64,000 nucleotides of DNA. Source: Branchiostoma floridae (lineage: Eukaryota > Chordata > Leptocardii > Amphioxiformes > Branchiostomatidae). Below are positions 46,601-58,600 of this stretch, in pieces. The DNA lies in assembly GCF_000003815.2 (NCBI RefSeq), contig NC_049981.1, positions 2,684,498 to 2,748,497 on the forward strand. Direction: 5' to 3'. Made by a program: the position numbers and the translations under genes. Under the pieces are notes generated by a model. It had not been told where the DNA came from, did not search any database, and was given only the letters and a program-made list of their open reading frames with translations. Numbering within the stretch: position 1 is the stretch's first letter; each line of letters starts with the position of its first letter.

Positions 46601-49600
46601 ACACTATCTACGCGCAGGTTGATATAGCTGTTGCTAAATGCTACACAAACACTGGTAAAGTACCAGTCTTAAGAAACACGGGTAAAATGCATCAGTTCCT
46701 AAATACTAGAAAAATAACCAGTCATGTTGGAGGTGAAGATATCCCTTGGCCAGGTGCATATACCAAAATGTGCGTTATTCTAATTAATACCTAATATTTG
46801 CATAATTAATAAAGACATTACATAGTTCTTTTGTGGTCACTTCATGGTAGNNNNNNNNNNNNNNNNNNNNNNNNNNNNNNNNNNNNNNNNNNNNNNNNNN
46901 NNNNNNNNNNNNNNNNNNNNNNNNNNNNNNNNNNNNNNNNNNNNNNNNNNNNNNNNNNNNNNNNNNNNNNNNNNNNNNNNNNNNNNNNNNNNNNNNNNNN
47001 NNNNNNNNNNNNNNNNNNNNNNNNNNNNNNNNNNNNNNNNNNNNNNNNNNNNNNNNNNNNNNNNNNNNNNNNNNNNNNNATTTTGTGATTTGTACCAATC
47101 AACTTCTAAAATGTCATGTAAACCCGTTTTTTTTTGGGGGGGGGGGGCGAAATCGCTAAAGGGGGGCGAGGTAGGGGGGCGAGATCACTAGCCGGGGAGG
47201 GCGAGATCGCTAGCGATTTCGCCCCGGGGGGGCGAGATCGCTAGTGATTTCGCCCCCGGGGGGGCGAGATCACGGGGGGGCGAGATCGCTGTCACACCGG
47301 TAGTCTTAATAACCCCAGTCTTAATACAACTTGAGACAAAAGTTCGGAGGCCTCATGTATTACCTCAAGACAATTTTGTAATTATGCAAATGACATTCAT
47401 AAGATCTATGCATGGTTACGCACACCTTTAACTAGCTCACACCTGTCACAAGTATGAAAGTACTATCATTTACCTCTAAATGGATTATGAAACTTTCGAA
47501 TGCGGGCAGAAAGTTTGACTAATGACTCACCACACTTGTAATGACAGACTGTTGAGGCAGGATGGGCATAGCCTCGGTACTGTTTGGCCTGAAGACGTAC
47601 GCTCCAGACTTCTTGTTGCTCGCCTTGTTGTTTCCCGCGCTGGAGTTGTACCAGTAGAAGCCCTGGTTCACCTTCAGCGTTAGGTTGGTCTCCAGGTTGA
47701 CCACACTTTTCAGGAGGCCGGTTTTCCCGTCAAACAGTAGGCTAAGGTGCTACATTTAATAAAGGGGTGGAAGGTTGTTGTCTTAAGAAAAACGCTTTTT
47801 ATTTGCTTCAACACAAACATGGAATAATACGCTAATGAATGAATTCATAAGCACGGATTGTGAAATACAAATATACAGTAATTGGTTCCATCTACACTGG
47901 GGGCTACTCATAATAGGACACTAAGAAAGAACGACAAATTCTCTCAGAATGGTTCAGATGTAGAACTGCTCGTTTCACAAACACCTTTACCTTACTACGT
48001 AAAGCTCATGAACGGGACATGTAATATGTGCAGTGAATGTTGCTTGTGTCATTACTTTTTCACTCACGAATCAAATACCTTAACCCTATTCAGACCGGGG
48101 GGGGGGGGTGAGGCCCGCGCTAACTTCGATGCCCTATAACGCCAGAACGCCTTACGCTAAAGCCACCAAATTTGGTGAGTTTTCGTAAAATATTGTTGGC
48201 AACAATTTTACGAATTTTCCATTTTTTCGTGTTGCCATGGCAACCGTTTGCTGACAGTCAGTTTTGCCAAAAATCACAATTTTTGGTTCTAACAATGTAT
48301 TTTTCACATTTATTTGCTATATTACTGCTATTTTGTTACATAAATAAAATCTTATATTATCTAGCATATCTTTCATAATTATGTATGCATAAATTATGCT
48401 AATTTGATGACGTCATCAGCCCAAAATCCAAGATGGCGGACCGTATGGCCAGATCAAGAATAACATGCTAATTATCCCTTAAAATTTGTAACTACCTGGT
48501 ATTTTTTCATCAAAAACTATCTAAATAAATGAATTTAATCTATTTCCATTGCCCTTTGTGATAATTTGTTGCAAAAAAAGAACTTTTAAAAATTCAAGGT
48601 AGTGGATATAATATGGCGGAGCCTAACTCGTATCTTAGATGTGCATGACGTCATCTTATGACGTCATTATGACGTCATCGATGTTGCTATTGGCAATACA
48701 AGTCGTAATAAACATTATTATTCTGTTATCTGCACTTGTTACATTTTTGTAGTATAACTTGAAGTATTCTGAGAATACCCTTTTTTCATGGGTCCGGCCA
48801 ATATAATCAGATTGATGACGTCATAATTACGTCATTTTACGTCAACGTAACGTGAAACGTCAAATACTCGTCAGATATTATGTCGATATCATGTTCTGAA
48901 AATTTGGTGGCCCTACGGCACGTCGTTCAAGAGTTAGAGGACTTAGAAGTGGAGGGCCTCAAAAGCCCCCCCCCCCCCTGTCCAGGGATGACCAAAAAAG
49001 CCCGGTCTGAATAGGGTTAAAGACCTAGATGTTATCTTGTCACCCGAAGGCTTCTTTACATGATGTTAAGTTAGGGTTTGAAATTCTTCCTCTTTGTCCA
49101 CTGAGAAAAACGACAATTCAGCCTTTTGACCTGCAAAAGTATTAATTCAATACTCGTAAATCATTTCTCTCCCCCATGGACGTAGAGTGAGATATGGCCA
49201 GGATCAGAGTAATTTTTGTGACTTAGGTCAAGAGTTCAGATATGGGTGCTTTACTGAAATTCTTGTCTCGCCAATCACATTTGAATTGGACTTTTTGCTA
49301 TCGACTGAAGCTTACTTTTCCAGCTATTCGACTGTCAATCTTATTACCTCATTGTGAATCTCTTGGTCATCTCCAGCTTTCGGTTGCTTTCCTGGAGATA
49401 AGACATCGACGCGATTTAGACCTACGTCACATTTTCAAACCGGGGCCCGACTGGGCAGCTTTCGGAAATGAAAAGTATAATATAAAAGACACCTAACTAC
49501 ACAAGACGTAAACAGAATAGTCGTGGGCATTATTTGTTTGTATCTTTCAATTTTTCGTTTCCACAAATAGCCCGGCCGGGCCCCGGTTTGGAAATGTGAC

Positions 49601-52600
49601 GTTAGCCTACACATTCGTCATATGGAGCACCAAGTTGCGAAATGACTATATTTAGCTATAGCTATTGATAAAACTTTTTTAACACTTTGTAAAAATACAC
49701 TGCGTAGCCAACGTACGTATAATTTTATGTATATTTCGAAGGTGATTAAAATGGATCTATACTTACTCGACTATATTGTATATATATTTTCTAACCATTG
49801 CTACTAAACCAGGAATTTTTATGTTTGTAAATTTGATTGTATGTGTATGTAATCATAGTCCGTGTACCTAATTTCGCAAAGGAAGATATATAATTATTAT
49901 ATGCTTCACAAGGAATTGTTTTGTGTATGTATGTATGTTTGTTTGTTTTGTATGCTTGGGTGTTTATTTAGATTACACGTTAAAGTAGAAACTCACCTGA
50001 TCTGGAACTGTTTTGGGACTGGCTGACGAAGTACGTACTGAAACCTAGCGCAGGCGCAGAAACGGGAAAGAGAAGTTCGTGTTTGGCTTTCCCTCGTTTT
50101 CCTCTGATTTCCTGTGTCCGCTGACTCACCTTCGTCACCTAGGCAACGGGAGAAAATAGATACAACCAAACAGCACCAGATGAAAGTGATCTAGATCCAG
50201 TTTTGCTCACTACTCTTCCACCGGTTGTGACAGGGAGCTAAAGGTGCACTCCCACCGTACTTGCGTCAAGCTTGCGTCACTGCGGGGTTCGTTCACTGCG
50301 TCGCTGTTTTGTTATTTTCTCCGATTCAAAAAAAAAAAAATAGATACTGCGTAATACGTAAAGGTATGACGTAGAAGACGACAAACTACACAAAAAGTAA
50401 GAAAATTCGTTCTTTATCTCTGAAATTCAGTGAGAGTGCACCTTTAGTCTGTACAGTATTTACAGGTTCAATATAAGGGGAAATTCCCCCGTTTTTTTGA
50501 CAAGCACAACGCACAGTGAACCACTGCTTGGCGTCCCGTCCCAAGGACAATAAAGCAATTCAATCTCTATAACTGGATAAAAAGGATATTTACTACCGGA
50601 CGTGTCGAGTGACATCCATCACACTTCTTCAGCGTCACTAGAATGAACTGGCAGAACAATTCGATACAAATACAGCTAACTTTTTAACTGGTTGAACCGC
50701 CAGCTAACGCCTAAGGATTATTACAGCACGTACAGCACTTGATGTAAGCCACAAAGATATACATGTACTTGTCTTTATAGGCATTATTAATTTCGAAACA
50801 AGTAAGTATGTTTACTTGTTTAAGTCTTAAGTTGTTAATGTCAATTAACTGTAAACTATAACATATTACATTCATCCGCACGTTTACCTGGGTTACAACA
50901 TTGTTGCCTTCCGGATCATTAACAGCATAGGCATCTCCGGTCACCGGAAGTCTGACGTAATATCCGGTCCGCCGACGTGCCAAAGGGTTGTACACTGTGA
51001 CAGTGAACTGGAGCAAACAGAAAACAAGAGTTCGTAGGACACAAACCTCCATGAACCAATCATGGTGTCTGCTGTGTGAGATAATGTGTTCCGCAATGAA
51101 TCTGGCTATATAAGGAATGTGGACGATTCCAATTATAAGAGTTGAGTTCTGTGTTAAGCTCTTTTGTCTAAATCAAATTTGACTTGAAATAATTTTTTAT
51201 TTGTCATGCGTTTTCAGTATTTTATGTTAAGATGGTAAGCATTTTTGGGACAAAGAAATGTGCAATAAATGTTAACAAAAAAGTCCCCCTACGTAATGGA
51301 ACAACCGAACAAGTCATTTATTGTAATAGCTGACCTCATGAGATTAATCATTTGCTACTTGAAACACCTCTGTAACGTTAAATCGTCACAACCGATATGA
51401 AATGGGGGACTTCTGATTGGTCAACGCCATGTGGCTATATCATGAGAAATATAATCTCTGCTATCATGAATGACATTTTCATTGTCTGAAACTAGTAAAG
51501 CTGCATCGGTTTTGCACTGCGTACTACACCGTTGTAAACGTACTACTTTTTGCAATACTGAGTTTTCATATGTTCTATGGTACTTACCGACTTTGTAAAT
51601 TCGTCCTCAGTGAGCGGACAGACGCTGATGTTTAGGTAGTTACAGAACTCGGCTACAGGCGGGAGGGCACCAGCTTTCGCCATCCTCTGCTGCAGGGTCA
51701 TACTGGTGATAACCTGTGCAACAGTTACAGTCAAGTTACAGTCAAGTTACAGTCAAGCTACAGTCAGGCGTTCCTGCGGGAGGCCCGGGACCGAGGACAA
51801 TGGTAAATACACCGTGCTGTATTTTATGTATGTCATACTCATCCAAGAAAAACATAGTCACGTTTCAATGAGAAATGCGCCAAAAGTTGAGAAAATTTGG
51901 TGTCCTCGAACATAAAACTATAACAGCAGCATCCAACGTCCGAATCCGGCACTTAAATTTTCGACGGCGTCGCACTCGGCGCACACGGAGTGCGTTCGAT
52001 TTACTACTATTCGAAGGAAGCTCGTGTGATATAACTTAGAACCCAATGTGATACTGAAAATTATCACCCGGTCCGGAACACCCGTTATCGCGGCCCAGGT
52101 TTAACAGTAGGTACGAACGTTACCTGGCACTCTACTGCGCCTGCGTGGAGCCGCATAGCGTAGTCATTTGCCACGTGTTGTTTCTCTGTGCCGCTAATAA
52201 AGCAAACAAATAAACAAACATCAACTATATAACTTTATGACTATCAGAAGTTGTTTGACTGACTTGGACATAGAAATAATCTAGGGTCGATAATGTCGCA
52301 TACAGAAACTTATTAGAGAACAAACTTTCAATATCTTTAGGAAAGACAAAATTGTTTTATTCATAATAGGTACCTTACGGCGTCGTGATGTTGTGCTACG
52401 CCCATCGCCTCCCCTGTGAATATTGAAGATACGAAATCATAATTTTGCTATGAGAAGTCGTTTTCAATATGTAATGGTTTTGTATTCAGTTAGGGTCACG
52501 CTGACGTCACATTTTCAAACCAGGACCCACCCAGGCTGTCTGTGGAAACTCAAAAATAGAAATGTAACGTTATACATAAAATTATACACAAATAATGTCC

Positions 52601-55600
52601 GCGACTATTCTCCTAGGTCTTGTGTACATTGGTGTATTTTATATCATACTTTGTCGTTCCTGAAAGCTGCCCGGCCGGGCCCCGGTTTGGAAATGTGACG
52701 TAGGCCTTAGTACTTGGAGAAGGCAAGTTAAACCTGTATGATACTTATAATCAAGAGTTAAGACCAACCAAATATGGTGCACATTCATACAACAGAAAAA
52801 AAAAAGATTCTGCTATACAAAGCGCTGCTTTTTCCTGATTGCTTCTTTCACTTCACGCCAACGTATTTTATTCAAATTAATACATGTAAACTTACTGAAA
52901 CGCTTCGACGTCGGCAGAGGAACTTTGTCGGAAACTTCGTGCTCCGATACTTCCAACTGCTTACAAACCTGCCGAAGAGAAAGGCGTCTAAATATTTCCT
53001 ACCACTTGCAATTATTGTACATTCTACACCCAGTTGTTACATCCCCATATACTAAGATGTTAGAAGTTGCAAACGTAATATAAAATCCGCATGTGCTAGT
53101 GACAGGAACCCTGGGTAATATGTCAAAGGTGAATTCCCATTACAAGTAAACAGTCTCGTGTCGACCATTGTTACGATTTGAGAAACAATGTCTGGAACGT
53201 AACGGCGCTTGCAAAAACATGTAGCAGTATTCTTTACATTTATCGGGCCTTAATCTTTGACATATTACCTAGAATTCCTATCACCCGCACATGCGTAATG
53301 AACTCTGGAAAAGGCTTATTCACCTTTCTGGTGTAGTAAATTGTTGCACTCCCAGTAAAGTGTCAAATAACATGCTACACTTTGCAACATTTTTGCCCTA
53401 CCTGTAGCAGATTGTTACATCTCCTGACATATCCCTTGAATGCAGGCCTGGAGGTGAAATAACCAGACCAGAACGCGTGCGGTTGGTCAGCGTACGGGAA
53501 GAAGTCGGCCGTGTTGTTGTGCGCAAACTTGACGCCAGGGGGCGTTGCTGAAGCCTTGTTCTTGTGGTAGATGTAACAGGACGGAGATGAGTACAGGAGA
53601 TTCACCTTGTGCTTGTCCTGCAATGTAAGATTAGACAATCATGACTCAGCAAAGAGCATTATTGTCCAAAAGTCTCTCTTATACAATTGTTTTTTCAACA
53701 ACAAGCAGAAAAACTTCAAATATTTGAGATTGGTATTCATCCACCTTGATGGTTTAACTCATGTTTGTCTATGAAAAGCCTTTCAAACATACCTTAGGTT
53801 ATGTCATCAGGCCTCTCGTATTTCTATGTCTTCACAATAACCGAATAGTCTAGAAAACATGCTGAGGCCACTCGGGCTTAATTCTATGGATGACATCTAC
53901 GCATGCATTGATGTTTGCCTGTGCTCAAAACAAAGATTTGGCCACATGCGACTTAGTAGCTTCGCTTGTCAATCAGAACTTCATGCTTGTCAGAAGACCT
54001 GTTCTCCAGACTAAGGGGGCAAATGGTCTGGGCATGGTACCACGGCGCCCTTGTTCTCCTCTTTGAACAAGAATCAGGATAAAAACATATTGAAATGTTG
54101 ACGTTTGTCTCTGTATGTGAACAAAAGACAAATCAGAAAGAATGGGACGTTGCTTAGCAGAATTTGTTTTTGTTGGATTTTTCTTCGCCGCCTCGCATTA
54201 GTTCTAGGGTCTTAATCGAGGATAAAGTTAGTGCGGCCTTTACTGACTACTCTCATGGTCTTACCGCCATACTGTTGGTGTGTGTAATAAGTTTGTCCAT
54301 GTTCTTGAACCACGTGTGCGCCGCCTGGTACTGGAAATCCGACCCCATGGTCCACATGATGTGGTCTGTTTGGAAATGCTTCACCTGGGGGTACAAAATA
54401 ACGATAGTGCACCTTTATTCAAGGGGTATTCTATTTAGGGAATATCAAGTTGACGGACTGTGGTTTTAAATTGCAATATCTTCAATACATGATGCAGTCG
54501 TGATGATGCAGGGCACATCGTCGTCGCCTTGACATCATTAAATGCCCTGATTTTTAAAACATTGGATAAAGGTTACCCCGCAAATAAATGTGAACTAACT
54601 GCTTAGAATAACTACCGAGGAATTAGTACAACACGACTTATAACAAACATGATTGTATTCCATTATTTCCTATGCTTTCTGTGCATGGTTTAGTGTGGTT
54701 CTTACATTTTCATAACTTAATGGGTATCAGAGGCCTTTTTCACAAAGTTCAGGTTATTTGTGTTTGCTTCTAGATCTGGTTAATATTAATATCGTTTGAT
54801 TTTACGTGCTATTTTAAATTTTATACAGGGTTACGTAGCTTGCTCACAAAGTTATGGCCACGCTATCAAATGTGATTCAAACCGACATGGAAGCCTGACT
54901 ACAATCCCCATCTGTACTGACCTGATCCAGGACGTGTTGACAGCGATGCCGACCCGATTGGCCACGTTGTAGTCATGTAGAGACATGTCATCCTGGAACA
55001 AATAAAAAAGATCTTTGGTGGTTAAAGCTGATATTTGCTACCAATGTACCAAAACCATTGAACTGTCCGAAGATTAACTACAGTTCCACGACCCCATACC
55101 TTTGCCAAATGATTTTACGTTCACAACTGGTGTATTAGGCGTGTTCCTCAAGAAGTATGCAAATAAAGGTCCTTATTTGCATAAATTATTTTGTTTAATC
55201 ATCTCCTCAACCCGAATAAGAGACGTACACAAACGGTCGTAAGCTATATAAGAGAGAAGGCTATAGTTACTGTAGCATTTATAAAATTAACTTATGCAAA
55301 TGAGGTTCTCATTTGCATAATGAATGCATGTCAAATGATGTTCACCCAGACCTAACTTCCAAATGACACATGTAAGATATTCCCGTCATTTACTTCAATC
55401 TCATTATACATGCAAATTAGACATTCATTTGCATAATGTTTATCTAATGTTTATCACCTCACCTCAACAGGTTGGTCCTGACAGCCGATGTCGAAGCACA
55501 GGCCGCCTGGCGGGACGTAGTGGTTGTACAGGGCGCCTGCATGGAGGGTGTGAATTAATGTTGAACCACGAACATACACAGCTGTTTAATGTCCTCTACT

Positions 55601-58600
55601 TAGATACCACTTGTAATTGGTTCACTGATAGATCTTTTCTAACAGCTAGACATTTTATAATATTTTTTTCTATTTGGACAGACGGGGACAATGTGGCACA
55701 GTACAAACAGAAGGTAAAGGTAGTCTTTTCTTTTACCTCCCCTACTGAAGTCAGATACGCATTATTACACCTGGGTGAAGTGAGGAAGGTCGTGTAAAGT
55801 GTCTTTCCTAAGGGCACAACGTCGGGGGCAAAGCGGGTATCGAACTCGGGACCTCTAAATTCCCAGCTGAACGTGACATAAGAACGTGAGAAATGTGACA
55901 TAAAAGCAGTATGTCACGTTGTGGTACTCTTAGACTAGTTCCTAGCCTGTGATGTTATTGTACCCACCTGTGAAAAGGTCTGCAGCCGCTCCAAGATCGT
56001 CCGGACTCGCTCGCCAGATCTCCTCCATGTTCCTGTACTTCAGTCGGTTCGCCTTGTCCTGGTAGTCCAGCCGCCCGAAGAAGAACCCGTCAAATCCCAT
56101 CTAGAAAAAGAGAATATAAGGAAGGCTCTTCAGCGGTTTTAGTCCACAGAGAAAGTGTACAGTTAATAGAATAGAATAGATAGCATTTGTGGCTGTACAG
56201 GACACAATTTTTTGGTGGTGGATAGCTCATGTGCTCGGAAGAAGTCACAAAGTTTGGGCCACCTAGCATTTATTTCTGGAATCGCAGTGTCGTTTTTGTC
56301 AAAAATTTCAGAAGAGGATAACTCAGGAAAGGAATAAAGGATTTTCACGATTTTTGGTACGCAGGTAGCTCAGCGTTTAAGATGAAATATCATTTTTGCA
56401 AAATAGGAGGGAAGAAATTTGCCCAATTAATGTGAAAATTCCGTCAGAGCGCGCAGTTTTCAAGGTACATCCATCTAAGCCCCAGACATAATATGGTCTT
56501 GACATTTGAATGTCTGATAGCAAAAAGGTCAGGATAAAGAGAAGCAAGTTTGGGCTCCCTATCATTTAATTTTAGAACTGCAGGGGCGTTTTTACGAAAA
56601 TTTCCAAACACTGAATAATGATGGGAGCTTCGTACTTGCATGACTTGTGACATGTGACATTTAGTTGAAGGTGAATATCAACATGCATAAATTATGAAAA
56701 TTAGTGAGTAATTTGTATTGAGTCTATTTTATAGACGTATGAGGTCTCCAAATTCTAGTTTGATTTTTTATAGGCAACATGTTCGGTTGCATTTACCTGC
56801 GCGAACAGTGAGGCCTGCTCACGGGAGTGTCCGAAAGGATCTATGTGCCAGGCCGCTAGGGGGCGCCCGCACTCCCCAAACGTGCTGTTGAGGAACTGCA
56901 GACCCACAGTCATCTGGTCGATGATAGCGTTGTAGTGCGTACTGGCCTCGTCATTCATGCACCAACCTCCGTTTATAAACTCCAGCTGGCCTGAAGAAAG
57001 ACAGAACAGTTTTATTCTCAATGTTTCGTCACAGAGCGCGCACCCAGAATTTAATGTACACGGTATATGGCCTCTACCTTCACAGGTCTCAAGAAAAATA
57101 GAAATTGGACAAATTCAGATGACATGCCAGAGGAGTTAGCTGAACGAGGAGTATGGTTTGCGAACTAGCTAACTCCTCTGACAGTCATTTATAAATGCCC
57201 TGAAGAAGATCACAGTTGGTGGCATCGTGTGGCGCAATCGGCGAGGTGTTTGGCCAAACCCAGAGGTGCTGGCCATGGGTTCAAATCCGCTAATGTGCAC
57301 CTATGTTGGGAAATGCCTTTTACACGACTTTCCTCACTTCACTCAGGTGAAAATGTGTACCTAGAGTCCCTCGAATAGGACATTAAATCAAGGTCCCGTA
57401 TGCGTGTTGGGGAGAGGCACCAACTTAAGGAAAAGAGTAGGGGTAGGTTGATCAAACCGCTAATGGTCTGGTCTCCGGGTTGACTTCTTGACAAGGTTTT
57501 AGTCACATTTTATGTCAATCCTTCCACAAATGTTGTAAAACTAAATTAACAATAAATATTTGTTTAATGGATGAAGAATCTTGTGATTCGGTTCGTACCT
57601 TTACCGACGAGTTTCCTGACCCTATCCCTCATGTCTCCGTCCTGTTCCTGCCACCACCGGTAGAAGAACGCCATCTCCACGTAGATGAACGTCCTGCTCG
57701 GCTTCATCTCCAACTGGGGGATGACTGAATCCAGGATGTACTGAACACCCGCGATCTGGATACTGTTATTGGCTGGGAAAGGACAACATGATCTTTGAAA
57801 CATCTTGAGAACAAGGCTGAGTGAAATAAATAATAGAGGTTTATGCTCATAGAAGTTTTTGCCACGGAAATCTTGTTTCTTGCGCATTGTATGTGTTTTA
57901 TAAAAGCTCTGAGTCATTGAGAGAGCTACCCCAGGAAAGGAAGAGAGAGAGAGAGAGAGAGAAACAAAGAGAAAGAGAGCGAGAGAGAAGGGGAGCGCGC
58001 ACGTGCGCGCGCGCTAGAGAGAGAGACAGACAGAGAGACAGAGATAGAGAGAGACATGGAGAGAGAGAGACAGAAAAATCTGAGACAAACGGAGACAGAG
58101 AGAGAGAGGGTAAGAGAGATAAGAGAGCGACACAGTAACAGTGGCATAAGGAAAAGGATGACAGAGTGGAAAATAGATAGGAGAGAGGGGAGACACAGAA
58201 AGAGAGCTAGAGAGGTAAATCCAAAGTGAGAGAAAGTGAGAGAGTGAGAGAAAGATGGAATGAGAGAGAGACTTGTACCTCCGTAGTAGTACTGGTCCAC
58301 AGTCTTGAGCCAGCCGACGTCGTCATGAGTGTGGGGCACCAGGTGCACATTTACATAGCCTGGCTTCACAGGCAGCGCCGCGCATTTCTGCAAGAAGATT
58401 AACCGCGAAGATACATGAGTCTGTTTCTAGGGTCTGCATATAAGCCTTCTTTCGTAAGATCAGACTTTAAAAAATTCTGGTTATTTTGATAGAGATGATT
58501 AACGAATTGAAATTATGTAAATGAACCTTATTTCCATAATCAATGAGAAATACACAAAATACATCAGTAGTAAAGGCTAAACTTATGGCGCTGTTATGGG

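Noticed and set aside
57926-58278. Extension of the MAN2B1 exon 2 frame into a Ser/Leu-rich stretch
   Set aside because: It is read-through of the CU tract in the intron. The real exon ends at 58279 with a GT donor and joins exon 3 in phase.
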